From Olleya sp. Bg11-27 (GTDB lineage: Bacteria; Bacteroidota; Bacteroidia; Flavobacteriales; Flavobacteriaceae), in NCBI RefSeq assembly GCF_002831645.1, contig NZ_CP025117.1, forward strand, positions 496,001 through 560,000: DNA of 64,000 nt. Reading direction: 5' to 3'. Made by a program: the position numbers and the translations under genes. Shown one piece after another: positions 44,260-54,275 of the stretch (positions are counted from its first letter, which is position 1; each line of letters begins with the position of its first letter). The notes under the pieces were generated by a model, which was not told the DNA's origin, ran no database searches, and saw only the letters and a list, made by a program, of their open reading frames with translations.

Positions 44260-45186
44260 ATGAGCAAGTTAGTAATAGTAGGTACAGTAGCTTTTGACGC
44301 TATAGAAACTCCTTTTGGTAAAACCGATAAAATTCTTGGTGGAGCAGCAACTTATATAGGGTTGTCGGCTTCAAACTTTAACGTAGATCAAGCAGCAGTT
44401 TCTGTTGTAGGTGGAGATTTTCCTCAGGAATATTTAGACCTTTTGACAGATAGAAATGTAAATATCGAAGGTGTCGAAATTGTAAAAGACGGTAAAACGT
44501 TTTTTTGGAGTGGAAAATATCATAATGATATGAACTCTCGTGACACGTTAGCTACGGAATTAAATGTATTAGAACATTTTAATCCTGTAGTTCCTGAAAA
44601 TTATCGTGAAGCAGAGATAGTGATGTTAGGTAATTTACACCCTTTAGTACAACAAGGTGTTTTAGACCAAATGACTAAAAAGCCAAAATTAGCTATTTTA
44701 GACACTATGAATTTCTGGATGGACATCGCCTTAGATGATTTAATTTCAGTAATTAAAAATGTAGACGTTATTACTATTAATGATGAAGAGGCAAGACAAT
44801 TAACTGGAGAATACAGTTTAGTCGTTGCTGCTAGAAAGATTCATGAAATGGGACCAAAATATGTAGTTATTAAAAAAGGAGAGCACGGTGCTTTACTTTT
44901 CCATGATGACCATATGTTTTACGCACCTGCTTTACCATTAGAAGAAGTCTTTGATCCAACAGGAGCTGGAGATACTTTTGCTGGTGGATTTGCTGGATAT
45001 TTAGCAAGCAGTGGAGATATTAGTTTCGAAAACATGAAAAATGCAGTAATCTACGGATCTACTTTAGCATCCTTTTGTGTCGAGAAATTTGGAACAGAAC
45101 GCATGGTAACCTTGAAAAAAGAGGAAGTCAACAAACGTTTGCTGGAATTTAAGAAACTGACACAGTTCGATATAGAATTAACATAA
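44260..45186 (+). CDS. PfkB-family sugar/nucleoside kinase
   Basis: A 308-residue ribokinase-fold kinase with the substrate-lid motif GGAATYIGLSAS and the ATP-site/anion-hole motif DPTGAGDTFAGGFAGYL with its catalytic Asp. The substrate could be a sugar or a nucleoside; position next to purF suggests purine-nucleoside salvage but does not prove it. A strong terminator follows directly. Confidence 0.9.
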   Translation: MSKLVIVGTVAFDAIETPFGKTDKILGGAATYIGLSASNFNVDQAAVSVVGGDFPQEYLDLLTDRNVNIEGVEIVKDGKTFFWSGKYHNDMNSRDTLATELNVLEHFNPVVPENYREAEIVMLGNLHPLVQQGVLDQMTKKPKLAILDTMNFWMDIALDDLISVIKNVDVITINDEEARQLTGEYSLVVAARKIHEMGPKYVVIKKGEHGALLFHDDHMFYAPALPLEEVFDPTGAGDTFAGGFAGYLASSGDISFENMKNAVIYGSTLASFCVEKFGTERMVTLKKEEVNKRLLEFKKLTQFDIELT

Positions 45187-45189
45187 ACT

Positions 45190-45220
45190 AACGCGCTCAT
45201 AATTATGAGCGCGTTTTTTA
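45190..45220 (+). terminator. Rho-independent terminator after the PfkB gene
   Basis: A perfect 26-base palindrome (AACGCGCTCATAA and its complement) followed by a T tract. It lies inside an apparent upstream extension of purF and rules out that longer start. Confidence 0.93.
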
Positions 45221-45261
45221 TTTTTATTATTTTAATAAAAACAACTCACAACACAACAACA

Positions 45262-47160
45262 ATGAGTGATGCTTTAAAACACGAGTGCGGAATTGCACTT
45301 ATTAGATTACGTAAACCTTTAGAATTTTACAAAGAGAAATATGGTAGTGCATTTTATGGTGTAAATAAAATGTATTTAATGATGGAAAAGCAACACAATC
45401 GCGGTCAAGATGGTGCTGGTTTTGCAAGTATTAAAATGGACACATTGCCAGGAGAACGTTATATTAGTCGTGTACGCTCAATCGCACAACAACCTATACA
45501 GGATATTTTTGCTCAAATTAATGACCGTATTAATAAAGAATTAGCAGATCATCCAGAATACCAAGATAGCGTTGCCCTTCAAAAAAAGCACATCCCTTAT
45601 ATTGGAGAGCTATTATTAGGTCACGTACGTTATGGAACTTTTGGTAAAAACAGCGTAGAAAGTGTACATCCTTTTTTAAGACAAAATAACTGGATGCACC
45701 GTAACCTGATTTTAGCAGGTAACTTTAACATGACTAATGTTAAGGAGCTTTTTCAAAGTTTAGTTGATCTTGGACAACACCCAAAAGAATATACGGACAC
45801 CATTACTATAATGGAAAAAATAGGTCACTTTTTAGATGATGCTGTAAGCAAAATTTATAAAGAACTTAAAAACGAAGGTTATGGTAAGCATGAATGCTCT
45901 CCTTTAATAGCTGAACGTTTAAAAATTGCTAAAATATTAAGACGCGCTGCAAAAAACTGGGATGGTGGTTATGCTATGGCAGGTTTAATTGGACATGGAG
46001 ATGCTTTTGTACTGCGTGATCCAGCAGGAATACGCCCAGTGTACTATTACACTGATGACGAGATTGTTGTTGTCGCTTCAGAGCGTCCAGTAATACAAAC
46101 CGTATTTAATGTAGAATTTGATGATGTCAAGGAGTTAACGCCAGGCCATGCTTTAATCTCTAAAAAATCTGGTGCAGTTTCAATAAAAAAAATATTAGAA
46201 CCTTTAGAACGCAAATCATGTAGTTTTGAGCGTATTTACTTTTCTAGAGGAAGTGATGCCGAAATATATCAAGAACGTAAAATGTTGGGTCGCTTATTAA
46301 TGCCGAAAGTTTTAAAGGCAATTGATAATGATACAGAAAATTCTGTATTTTCATACATACCCAATACAGCAGAAACGTCGTTTTACGGGATGATTGAAAC
46401 TGTAGAAGAGCATTTAAACGAAAAGAAAACAAAAGCTATTTTAAACGGTAACGGAAAGTTATCCGCAGATCAAGTGACGTCTATTTTAAAAGAAAGACCT
46501 CGTATCGAAAAAATAGCTATAAAGGATGTAAAACTAAGAACCTTTATTACGGAAGACAGTAGTCGTGACGACTTAGTTGCACACGTTTACGATGTCACTT
46601 ACGGTGTTATCAAACCAACGGATAACTTGGTTATTATTGACGATAGTATTGTACGTGGGACAACCTTAAAAAAGAGTATTATTAAAATGATGGACAGATT
46701 ACATCCTAAAAAGATTGTAATTGTATCCTCAGCACCACAAATACGTTTTCCTGATTGCTATGGTATTGATATGGCTAATCTAGAAACTTTAGTTGCTTTT
46801 AATGCTGCTTTAGCCTTACTTAAAGAAAATGGTAAGTACGACTTAGTAGAAGAAGTTTACCACAGATGTAAAGCACAAGAAGGATTATTAGATAAAGATG
46901 TTAAGAATTTTGTAAACGAAATATATGATCAGTTTACGACAGAACAAATTTCGGCTAAAATATCTGAGCTCTTAACAGACGATTCAGTAAAAGCTGAAGT
47001 GGAAATTATTTTTCAACCAGTATCTAACCTGCATAAAGCTATTCCTGATCATTTAGGAGATTGGTATTTTACAGGTAATTACCCGACTGCTGGAGGAAAC
47101 AGAGTGGTTAACAGAGCATTTATTAATTTTTATGAAGGCAACAAAGAACGCGCCTATTAA
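45262..47160 (+). CDS. purF: Amidophosphoribosyltransferase (long Bacteroidota form)
   Basis: A 632-residue enzyme that makes phosphoribosylamine from PRPP and glutamine. The N-terminal class II glutaminase starts MSDALKHECGIALIRL, with the nucleophile Cys9 exposed after removal of a short propeptide; the C-terminal part holds the PRPP loop VIIDDSIVRGTTLKKS. It is longer than the usual 460-510 residues because of extra segments, including one around residues 360-420. An upstream in-frame start lies in the terminator of the previous gene and is rejected. Confidence 0.9.
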   Translation: MSDALKHECGIALIRLRKPLEFYKEKYGSAFYGVNKMYLMMEKQHNRGQDGAGFASIKMDTLPGERYISRVRSIAQQPIQDIFAQINDRINKELADHPEYQDSVALQKKHIPYIGELLLGHVRYGTFGKNSVESVHPFLRQNNWMHRNLILAGNFNMTNVKELFQSLVDLGQHPKEYTDTITIMEKIGHFLDDAVSKIYKELKNEGYGKHECSPLIAERLKIAKILRRAAKNWDGGYAMAGLIGHGDAFVLRDPAGIRPVYYYTDDEIVVVASERPVIQTVFNVEFDDVKELTPGHALISKKSGAVSIKKILEPLERKSCSFERIYFSRGSDAEIYQERKMLGRLLMPKVLKAIDNDTENSVFSYIPNTAETSFYGMIETVEEHLNEKKTKAILNGNGKLSADQVTSILKERPRIEKIAIKDVKLRTFITEDSSRDDLVAHVYDVTYGVIKPTDNLVIIDDSIVRGTTLKKSIIKMMDRLHPKKIVIVSSAPQIRFPDCYGIDMANLETLVAFNAALALLKENGKYDLVEEVYHRCKAQEGLLDKDVKNFVNEIYDQFTTEQISAKISELLTDDSVKAEVEIIFQPVSNLHKAIPDHLGDWYFTGNYPTAGGNRVVNRAFINFYEGNKERAY

Positions 47161-47254
47161 ACCTAATTTATTAGCTTTTTTCTTACACTCAGGCGTTTAA
47201 GCGAATATATTTACATTTTGACCCTGTTTTACAATAATTGAATTTATTTGTCGT

Positions 47255-47338
47255 TATATTTGAGCTTACCATAACATAAGTAGGTTAAGTTCATGGTAGA
47301 TTTGGGGCAAAAAAGGAGAACACTTGTTCTCCTTTTTT
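47255..47338 (+). ncRNA. Candidate structured small RNA between purF and sod
   Basis: A TATATTTG box (47255-47262) is followed within 5 bases by a hairpin, TACCAT-AAC-A-TAA, loop GTAGG, TTA-A-GTT-C-ATGGTA (47267-47298), a short linker ATTTGGGG, and a perfect terminator. The transcript would be about 70 bases with no coding capacity. The -33 box is weak (a TTG at 14 bases). It could also be the purF 3' UTR. Confidence 0.45.
47309..47338 (+). terminator. Rho-independent terminator downstream of purF / small RNA
   Basis: A perfect 13-base stem (AAAAAAGGAGAAC and its complement) with an ACTT loop, ending in six T. Confidence 0.93.
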
Positions 47339-47378
47339 ATTTTACAAAATTTAAAAACAGATCTTTTAGAGCATAAAA

Positions 47379-47410
47379 AAAAGCAGATTCATAAAAATGA
47401 ATCTGCTTTT
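47379..47410 (-). terminator. Rho-independent terminator of the superoxide dismutase gene
   Basis: A perfect 14-base stem (AAAAGCAGATTCAT and its complement) with a 4-base loop; the minus strand continues into a T-rich run. It lies 25 bases after the sod stop. Confidence 0.93.
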
Positions 47411-47434
47411 ATATTTTATAAACGTTTTAAAAGC

Positions 47435-48043
47435 TTATTTAGCTTCTGCATAACGTCTTTCAACTTCATTCCAGTTAATTACATTAAAGAAAGCATCAAT
47501 ATAATCAGGTCTTCTGTTTTGGTAGTTTAAGTAATAAGCATGCTCCCAAACATCTAATCCTAAGATTGGAGTTCCTTCGCAAGTTACACCTGGCATTAAT
47601 GGATTATCTTGGTTTGGAGTAGAACATACTTCAACCTTTCCACCTTTATGCACACATAACCAAGCCCAACCTGAACCAAATTGTGTTGCTGCTGCTTTAC
47701 TAAAAGCATCTTTAAAAGCTTCAAAAGAGCCATAAGCTGCTTCAATAGCATCTTTTAAATCTCCAGACAAACGTCCTTTTCCTTCTGGATTCATAACTTC
47801 CCAAAACAATGAGTGGTTATAAAAACCTCCACCGTTATTTCTAACAGCCATATTTTTCATATCCAAGTTAGCAAGAATATCTTCGATAGATTTCCCTTCT
47901 AAATCAGTTCCTTCTATAGCAGCATTTAATTTAGTTGTATAACCGTTATGGTGCTTAGTGTAGTGTATCTCCATTGTACGTGCATCGATATTTGGTTCTA
48001 ATGCATCATACGCGTATTTTAATTTTGGTAATTCAAATGCCAT
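47435..48043 (-). CDS. sodA: Fe/Mn superoxide dismutase, Mn-type residues
   Basis: A 202-residue cytoplasmic dismutase. Metal ligands are the His in HYTKHHNGY, the His in FYNHSLFW, and Asp and His in [11 protein letters not shown]. The GGGF before YNH and the Gln in TPNQDNPL are the residues usually found in Mn or cambialistic enzymes rather than Fe enzymes, so the symbol sodA is a residue-based guess. It is a single gene with its own promoter box and terminator. Confidence 0.93.
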   Translation of the reverse strand: MAFELPKLKYAYDALEPNIDARTMEIHYTKHHNGYTTKLNAAIEGTDLEGKSIEDILANLDMKNMAVRNNGGGFYNHSLFWEVMNPEGKGRLSGDLKDAIEAAYGSFEAFKDAFSKAAATQFGSGWAWLCVHKGGKVEVCSTPNQDNPLMPGVTCEGTPILGLDVWEHAYYLNYQNRRPDYIDAFFNVINWNEVERRYAEAK

Positions 48044-48079
48044 GATTGTATGTTTTTAAATATTAATATTCAATTTTAT

Positions 48080-48087
48080 CAAAAATA
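48080..48087 (-). promoter_or_regulatory. Promoter -7 box of the superoxide dismutase gene
   Basis: TATTTTTG on the minus strand, 36 bases upstream of the ATG; a TTG lies 14 bases further upstream, closer than the usual spacing. Confidence 0.45.
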
Positions 48088-48237
48088 AACATTAAAGCTT
48101 TCAATCGAAAATATTTAGGGACTCTATTAATTCTATTTAATAATATTTTAACACCAGAAACTAATTATTACAGATTGTTTTAAAATTAATTTAACAACCA
48201 TAATATTGTTATTATCTTGTCTAAAATTAAAAAATAA

Positions 48238-51200
48238 ATGTCCAAAACAACTCCTTTTAAAGTTTACGATGCCTCCGCAGGAAGTGGAAAAACCTTTGCA
48301 TTAGTTAAGGAGTATTTAAAATTATTATTTACCGCCACTTACAACGATGGCTTTAAACAAATACTAGCCATAACCTTTACCAATAAAGCAGTTGGCGAGA
48401 TGAAAACTAGAATTTTAGACACCTTAAAACAGTTTTCTGAGCCTGAGATTAGCGCAGACACAAATGGGATGTTTAAAGCTATTACAGAAGAGTTAGCATT
48501 GCAACCAAAAGATGTCCATCAAAAAGCCATTGTTTTGTTAAATACAATCATGCATAATTATGCTGCTTTTGACATCTCTACTATTGATGGTTTTAATCAC
48601 AAATTAATTAGAACGTTTGCACATGATTTAAAAATTCCGATAAATTTTGAAGTCGAGCTAGACACACCTTCTTTACTAAGTCAAGCTGTAGATAGTTTAA
48701 TTGCTAAAGCAGGAACAGATAAAAAGCTAACCAAGGTTTTAATAGATTTTGCTTTAGAAAAAGCAGATGATGATAAGAGTTGGGATGTCTCTAGAGACTT
48801 TAATACCATTGCTAAACTTTTAATTAACGATAACGATTTACCACATTTAGAAAGTATAAAACATAAAACGTTAGAAGATTTTAGTGGCCTGAAGTCGCAA
48901 CTTATTAAACAAATTGCTAATCAAGAAGTACTAATTGCAGAACTAGCTAATAATCTATTATCTGTGTTTGAAGCCAATGGATTAGACCAAAAAAGCTTTT
49001 CTAGAGGAACATTATTTAATCATTTTGTAAAGATTTCTAATTTAGAATTTTATAAAATTTACGACAATCAATTAGCAAATAACATAGCAGAAGGCAAACT
49101 CTACACAAAAACATTAGATTCCGCGAAAGCGCAAGCAATAGATCAACTTTTACCACAAATAGAAACCGTTTATCACAAAATAAAGGCGACCGTATTAGAT
49201 GTCAAATTCTTAAGAGCGGTGTACAAAAATGTAACACCATTATCTGTCCTAAATGCTATTAACAAAGAGTTAACACTAATAAAAGAAGACGAAAACAAAT
49301 TACTAATATCAGAATTTAACACCTTAATTAGTAAAGAAATTAAAAACCAACCGACGCCTTTTATATATGAACGCTTGGGCGAAAAGTTTAGACATTATTT
49401 TATTGACGAGTTTCAGGACACATCGCAAATGCAATGGGAAAACTTGATTCCGTTGATAGAAAACACGCTTACCGGACAGAATCTAAAAGGAGAACAAGGA
49501 ACGGCAATGTTAGTGGGTGATGCTAAACAAGCCATTTATAGATGGCGAGGCGGAAAAGCAGAACAGTTTATTGGTCTAACAAAAGAAGACAATCCTTTTC
49601 CTGTCGAAAAAGAAGTGGTCAGACTAGAATATAATTACAGGAGTTATAAAAATGTTATTGAATTTAATAATCAGTTTTTTGAGTATTTATCAAAAACCAG
49701 CTTTAGCAGCCCCGACTATTCCGACTTATATAATAAAGCCAAACAAAAACCGGTTATTAAACATGAAGGTTATGTCAATCTGAATTTTCTAGACATACAA
49801 AGCACGGATGACATAAACCAATTATACCCTGAAACTGTCTTTGAAACTATAAACCAGTGTTTAGAAAACAACTACAACCTTAAAGACATCTGTATATTAG
49901 TTAGAAAGAAAAAAGAAGGTGTTGCCATAGCCGAGTATTTAAGCGATAAAGGCGTGCGCATTACATCCTCAGAAACTATGCTTATCAACAACTCTGAAGA
50001 TGTTAGACTGGCTGTCAATATTTTTAGATTATTAGTTAACCCTAATAATCTTGAAGTTAAAATTAAAGTCTTAGATTATATTGCTAGTCTTAATGCTATC
50101 GAAGATAAACATCAGTTTTTTAAAACCCATTTAAACTTACCGTTACAAGCGTTTTTTGAAAGCTTTAAGTTATTTGATATTGATTGTGACCCAACACAAT
50201 TAGTTCAGCTGTCTTTATACGATTTAACGGAAAGTATAGTGAGAGGGTTTAACCTGACCAAAAACTCGAATGCCTATATCCAGTATTTTTTAGATATCAT
50301 TTTAGAGTTTTCTCAAAAGAAGATTTCGGACATCCCTGGATTTTTGGACTATTACGATACTAAAAAAGACAGTTTAAATATCGTGTCGCCAAGTAATCAA
50401 AATGCGATTCAGATTATGACGATTCATAAATCAAAAGGGTTGGAATTTCCGGTAGTAATTTTCCCATATGCCCAATTAGAAATTTATAGAGAAATGGAAC
50501 CTAAAGAATGGTTTCCGTTAGACCAAAGCCAATTTAATGGCTTTTCAAAAACATTGATCAACTTTAACAAAGATTTTGAAGACTTCGGAGACACAGGGAA
50601 ATCAATCTATTTAAAACACAGATCGGAACAAGAATTAGATAATATGAATTTGTTATATGTAGCCTTAACACGTCCAATCGAACAACTTTATGTGATTTCT
50701 AAAAAAGAAAACCAAACCAAAGCAGGTGTTAAATTTGACAGTTACTCTGGGCTATTAATGAATTACCTCATGCAACAAGGGGTATGGAATGACAATCAAT
50801 TAGAATATAGCTTTGGACAACAAAAACGCGAAGTAATACCTGAAGAAAAACCGGAAACAACTCAGGAAACCGAACAATTTATTAGTGTTGCCAAACAAGA
50901 TCATGATATTAAAATTATCACTAAATCGGGATACCTGTGGGATACAGAGCAGGAAAATGCAATTGAAAAAGGTAATTTAATCCACGATATTATGGCAGAA
51001 ATCAAAACACAAGAAGAGGTTACCGCCGTAATTGAAGATTATATAAATTCCGGAATTATAAATAAAGAACAATCCTTATTACTTAAAGACACTATTAACA
51101 GTATTATAAATCACCCTGAGCTTAAGGAGTATTATAGTAACGATTACACGATATACAATGAACGTGATATCATCTCTAAATCTGGAGCAATAATAAGACC

Positions 51201-51381
51201 CGACCGGTTTGTGATAAAAGATAACGACGTTATCATACTGGACTACAAAACAGGGTTACCTGATCCTAAATACCAGGAACAATTAGAAAACTATTCGGAT
51301 ATATTAAAAGAAATGAATTACTCCGTCAGTAAAAAAATATTAATTTATATTAACGATGATATTAAAATCAAAACGTATTAA
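48238..51381 (+). CDS. AddA/RecB-like UvrD helicase with PD-(D/E)XK nuclease
   Basis: A 1,047-residue double-strand-break processing enzyme. Helicase motifs in order: Walker A SAGSGKTF (about residues 14-21), TFTNKAVGEMK, DEFQDTSQMQW, GDAKQAIYRWRGG, TIHKSKGLEFPVV, and LLYVALTRPIEQLYV. The C-terminal nuclease has GNLIHDIM, then DRFVI and ILDYKTG, then QLENY. The protein-level partner is the AddB-like gene about 2.9 kb downstream, separated by kbl and an OmpA gene. A 15-base palindromic repeat (49117-49131) lies in its coding sequence. Confidence 0.9.
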   Translation: MSKTTPFKVYDASAGSGKTFALVKEYLKLLFTATYNDGFKQILAITFTNKAVGEMKTRILDTLKQFSEPEISADTNGMFKAITEELALQPKDVHQKAIVLLNTIMHNYAAFDISTIDGFNHKLIRTFAHDLKIPINFEVELDTPSLLSQAVDSLIAKAGTDKKLTKVLIDFALEKADDDKSWDVSRDFNTIAKLLINDNDLPHLESIKHKTLEDFSGLKSQLIKQIANQEVLIAELANNLLSVFEANGLDQKSFSRGTLFNHFVKISNLEFYKIYDNQLANNIAEGKLYTKTLDSAKAQAIDQLLPQIETVYHKIKATVLDVKFLRAVYKNVTPLSVLNAINKELTLIKEDENKLLISEFNTLISKEIKNQPTPFIYERLGEKFRHYFIDEFQDTSQMQWENLIPLIENTLTGQNLKGEQGTAMLVGDAKQAIYRWRGGKAEQFIGLTKEDNPFPVEKEVVRLEYNYRSYKNVIEFNNQFFEYLSKTSFSSPDYSDLYNKAKQKPVIKHEGYVNLNFLDIQSTDDINQLYPETVFETINQCLENNYNLKDICILVRKKKEGVAIAEYLSDKGVRITSSETMLINNSEDVRLAVNIFRLLVNPNNLEVKIKVLDYIASLNAIEDKHQFFKTHLNLPLQAFFESFKLFDIDCDPTQLVQLSLYDLTESIVRGFNLTKNSNAYIQYFLDIILEFSQKKISDIPGFLDYYDTKKDSLNIVSPSNQNAIQIMTIHKSKGLEFPVVIFPYAQLEIYREMEPKEWFPLDQSQFNGFSKTLINFNKDFEDFGDTGKSIYLKHRSEQELDNMNLLYVALTRPIEQLYVISKKENQTKAGVKFDSYSGLLMNYLMQQGVWNDNQLEYSFGQQKREVIPEEKPETTQETEQFISVAKQDHDIKIITKSGYLWDTEQENAIEKGNLIHDIMAEIKTQEEVTAVIEDYINSGIINKEQSLLLKDTINSIINHPELKEYYSNDYTIYNERDIISKSGAIIRPDRFVIKDNDVIILDYKTGLPDPKYQEQLENYSDILKEMNYSVSKKILIYINDDIKIKTY
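49117..49131. repeat. Palindromic repeat inside the AddA-like gene
   Basis: GATTCCGCGAAAGCG, the exact reverse complement of 16623-16637. It encodes part of LDSAKAQA in frame. Confidence 0.6.
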
Positions 51382-51428
51382 TCAAAAAAGAATAATTTTT
51401 CAACCAATCACTTAAGGTAAAACATTAT

Positions 51429-51436
51429 TAAATTTG
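51429..51436 (+). promoter_or_regulatory. Promoter -7 box of kbl
   Basis: TAAATTTG matches TANNTTTG and is 20 bases before the ATG. No TTG is seen at the expected -33 position. Confidence 0.45.
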
Positions 51437-51455
51437 CAAAACTAAAATAGAACGT

Positions 51456-52649
51456 ATGTATAGCAATATAAAACAACATTTACAAAAAGAAATTCAAGAC
51501 ATCAAAGACAATGGTCTCTTTAAAGAAGAACGCATAATCACTTCCGCTCAAGGGGCAGAAATAACATTAGACACCGGAGAACGCGTTTTAAATTTTTGCG
51601 CGAATAACTATCTAGGACTATCCTCTCACCCAGAAGTTATAAAAGCTGCACAAGACACCATGGACACTCATGGTTTTGGGATGTCTTCTGTCCGTTTTAT
51701 TTGTGGAACTCAAGATATACACAAAACATTAGAGCAAAAAATATCTGATTTTTATGGTACTGAAGACACTATACTATATGCTGCAGCTTTTGATGCTAAC
51801 GGTGGTGTATTTGAACCTTTATTAGGAAAAGAAGATGCTATTATATCAGATTCTTTAAACCACGCCTCTATTATAGACGGTGTTAGATTATGTAAAGCAG
51901 CTCGCTATCGTTATAAAAATAATGATATGGCAGATTTAGAGCAACAATTAATTGATGCTAATAAAAATGGAGCTCGTTTTAAAATCGTAGTAACTGACGG
52001 TGTGTTTTCAATGGACGGACTTGTAGCGCCTTTAGACCAAATAACAGTCTTAGCAGAAAAATATGATGCTATGATTATGATTGACGAGTGTCACTCTGCA
52101 GGATTCATAGGAGAAACAGGTCGTGGTACTCTAGAAGAAAAGGGGGTAATGGGTAAAATTGACATCATTACCGGAACTTTAGGAAAAGCACTTGGAGGTG
52201 CAATGGGTGGTTATACAACAGGTAAAAAAGAAATAATAGAAGTACTACGTCAACGTTCTAGACCTTATTTATTTTCAAATTCTTTAGCCCCTGCTATTGT
52301 TGGTGCTTCCATTAAGGTTTTTGATATGTTATCTAATGACAATTCATTACGTGACACATTAGAAGAGAATACCAAATTTTTCAAAAAAGGCATGAAAGAC
52401 GCTGGATTTGACATTATAGACGGAGACTCAGCAATTGTCCCCGTAATGTTATATGATGCTAAATTATCGCAAACCATGGCAAATATGCTTTTAAAAGAAG
52501 GTATTTATGTTATCGGATTCTTTTTCCCTGTAGTTCCGAGAGACAAGGCTAGAATACGTGTACAACTTTCTGCTGCCCATACAAAAGAACACTTAGAAAA
52601 AGCGATTGCAGCCTTTATAAAAGTCGGTAAAGCACTGGAAATTATCTAG
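51456..52649 (+). CDS. kbl: Glycine C-acetyltransferase (2-amino-3-ketobutyrate CoA ligase)
   Basis: A 397-residue PLP enzyme of the alpha-oxoamine synthase family that cleaves 2-amino-3-ketobutyrate with CoA to glycine and acetyl-CoA in threonine breakdown. PLP Lys244 lies in TGTLGKALGGAMGGY; the cofactor Asp and His lie in MIDECHSAGFIG; NYLGLSSHPE marks the N-terminus. Close relatives (KBL versus serine palmitoyltransferase or BioF) differ mainly in substrate; overall similarity and the 397-residue length favour KBL. No threonine dehydrogenase gene is in the window. Confidence 0.9.
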   Translation: MYSNIKQHLQKEIQDIKDNGLFKEERIITSAQGAEITLDTGERVLNFCANNYLGLSSHPEVIKAAQDTMDTHGFGMSSVRFICGTQDIHKTLEQKISDFYGTEDTILYAAAFDANGGVFEPLLGKEDAIISDSLNHASIIDGVRLCKAARYRYKNNDMADLEQQLIDANKNGARFKIVVTDGVFSMDGLVAPLDQITVLAEKYDAMIMIDECHSAGFIGETGRGTLEEKGVMGKIDIITGTLGKALGGAMGGYTTGKKEIIEVLRQRSRPYLFSNSLAPAIVGASIKVFDMLSNDNSLRDTLEENTKFFKKGMKDAGFDIIDGDSAIVPVMLYDAKLSQTMANMLLKEGIYVIGFFFPVVPRDKARIRVQLSAAHTKEHLEKAIAAFIKVGKALEII

Positions 52650-52709
52650 AAACACTTTATTAATATATAACAAAAGCAATAATTATTCAATATTTTTATA
52701 TATTTGTCT

Positions 52710-52739
52710 TTGTTAATAATATATAACAACTTATTTTTG
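52710..52739 (+). promoter_or_regulatory. Promoter of the OmpA/TSP3 gene
   Basis: TTG at 52710-52712, a 19-base spacer and TATTTTTG at 52732-52739 match the Bacteroidota consensus, 35 bases before the ATG. This suggests strong expression, as expected of a major outer-membrane protein. Confidence 0.7.
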
Positions 52740-52774
52740 CTTTTAATTAACACTTAAAAATTAAATTTTTGAAT

Positions 52775-54205
52775 ATGAAAAATCTTAGCAGATTATTGTT
52801 CACAATGTTACTACTTACAAGTATGGGTAACGTTATGGCTCAAAATGAAAACAACCCGTGGGCTATCAACTTCGGAATCAATGCAGTAGATGTGTATCCA
52901 GTAGGAGAAGACATGCCTCAAGGTGATTACTTTGATGAGTTTTTTAATGCTGAAGACCATTGGAGTATCTTACCTTCTTTGTCTACTATTTCTGTATCTA
53001 AGTATGTTGGAAACAACTTTTCTGTACAAGCAGGAGGTTCTATCAACAGACTTAAAAAATGGGGACAAAGTGCAACGAACCCTAGTTTACCAGTTGGCGA
53101 TTTAGCTTATTATGCTATTGATGGTAACGTTAGATATCACTTAGGAGAAATTCTTGGTTCAAAAAAATTAGATCCAGCTATCGGAATTGGTGGGGGTTAC
53201 ACTTGGATTGAAGAAGGAACTTATAATACATTCTCTACAACTGCAGGTTCTAACAACAATGTTGGAGCTGGAACAGTTAATGCTTCATTAGGATTAACTT
53301 ACTGGTTTTCTGATAATATAGGTTTATTTGTTGAGTCAAAATATAAGCACTCTTTCGAAGACTACTTAACTACACATTTCCAACATTCTGCAGGTGTATC
53401 TGTAAGATTTGGAGGAACTGATACTGATGGTGATGGAATATATGATAGAGATGATGCTTGTCCTGATTTACCAGGTTTAGAAGCTTTCAATGGTTGTCCT
53501 GATACTGATGGTGATGGAATCGAAGATTCTAAAGATACTTGTCCTGAAGAAGCTGGTTTAGCTGAATTTAACGGATGTCCTGATTCTGACGGTGATGGTG
53601 TTTCTGACAACAACGATGACTGTCCTCAAGTAAAAGGATTAAAAGCTTTAAAAGGTTGTCCTGATGCTGATGGTGATGGTGTTACTGATTCTAAAGACAA
53701 ATGTCCAAGTGAAGCAGGTCCTGCTGCAAACGGAGGATGTCCTTGGCCAGATACTGACGGTGATGGTGTATTAGACAAAGATGACAACTGTCCTAAAGAA
53801 GTAGGTACTGTTGCAAACAATGGTTGTCCTGAAGCTGTTATCCCAACTCAAGTTGTATTAGACAAATTAAATAGTTATGCTAAAACAATCTTATTTGATA
53901 CAGGTAAATCTAGCTTTAAATCAGAAACTTTTTCTGTATTACAGTCTATTACTGCTATCTTAAAAGAATATCCTGAAGCTAACTTTACAATTGAAGGTCA
54001 TACTGATAGTGTTGGAAGCAAAACTTCTAACCAAAGTTTATCTGACTCTAGAGCAAACGCTGTAATGGCTTACTTAATCGAAAACGGAATTAATTCTGCT
54101 AGATTAAATGCTTACGGATTTGGTGAAGACTACCCAATCGATAGTAACAAAACTAAGGCTGGAAGATATAACAACAGACGTGTTGAAGTTAAACTTAGAA
54201 AATAA
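52775..54205 (+). CDS. OmpA-family outer-membrane protein with thrombospondin type 3 repeats
   Basis: A 476-residue outer-membrane protein: signal peptide to NVMAQ, an N-terminal eight-strand-like barrel (about residues 25-210), five calcium-binding TSP3 repeats of the DTDGDGIxDxxDxCP type (about residues 215-345), and a C-terminal OmpA peptidoglycan-binding domain ([33 protein letters not shown]). It ties the outer membrane to murein. A TTG two codons earlier is also in frame; the ATG of MKNLSR is chosen. Promoter and terminator are both strong, so this is a single highly expressed gene. Confidence 0.94.
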   Translation: MKNLSRLLFTMLLLTSMGNVMAQNENNPWAINFGINAVDVYPVGEDMPQGDYFDEFFNAEDHWSILPSLSTISVSKYVGNNFSVQAGGSINRLKKWGQSATNPSLPVGDLAYYAIDGNVRYHLGEILGSKKLDPAIGIGGGYTWIEEGTYNTFSTTAGSNNNVGAGTVNASLGLTYWFSDNIGLFVESKYKHSFEDYLTTHFQHSAGVSVRFGGTDTDGDGIYDRDDACPDLPGLEAFNGCPDTDGDGIEDSKDTCPEEAGLAEFNGCPDSDGDGVSDNNDDCPQVKGLKALKGCPDADGDGVTDSKDKCPSEAGPAANGGCPWPDTDGDGVLDKDDNCPKEVGTVANNGCPEAVIPTQVVLDKLNSYAKTILFDTGKSSFKSETFSVLQSITAILKEYPEANFTIEGHTDSVGSKTSNQSLSDSRANAVMAYLIENGINSARLNAYGFGEDYPIDSNKTKAGRYNNRRVEVKLRK

Positions 54206-54233
54206 GTTTAATCCAAAACATTAAATTTTATAG

Positions 54234-54264
54234 AAAAACGCTTCGGGAAACCGAAGCGTTTTTT
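54234..54264 (+). terminator. Rho-independent terminator of the OmpA gene
   Basis: A perfect 13-base stem (AAAAACGCTTCGG and its complement) with a GAAA loop and a T tract. Confidence 0.95.
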
Positions 54265-54275
54265 ATTTTTATATA

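Noticed and set aside
45205-45261. Longer start for purF with 19 extra residues
   Set aside because: It starts inside the terminator of the PfkB gene and would place the nucleophile Cys far from the N-terminus.
47324-47530. A 68-residue frame between purF and sod
   Set aside because: It begins within a terminator stem, crosses the second terminator, and runs into the sod coding region. A non-coding RNA reading of the upstream part fits better.
53362-53820. Ser/Pro-rich open frames opposite the OmpA gene and an apparent tandem DNA repeat
   Set aside because: The periodic DNA is explained by the five TSP3 protein repeats; the opposite frames are their shadow. It is not a CRISPR array since the units are coding and lack distinct spacers.
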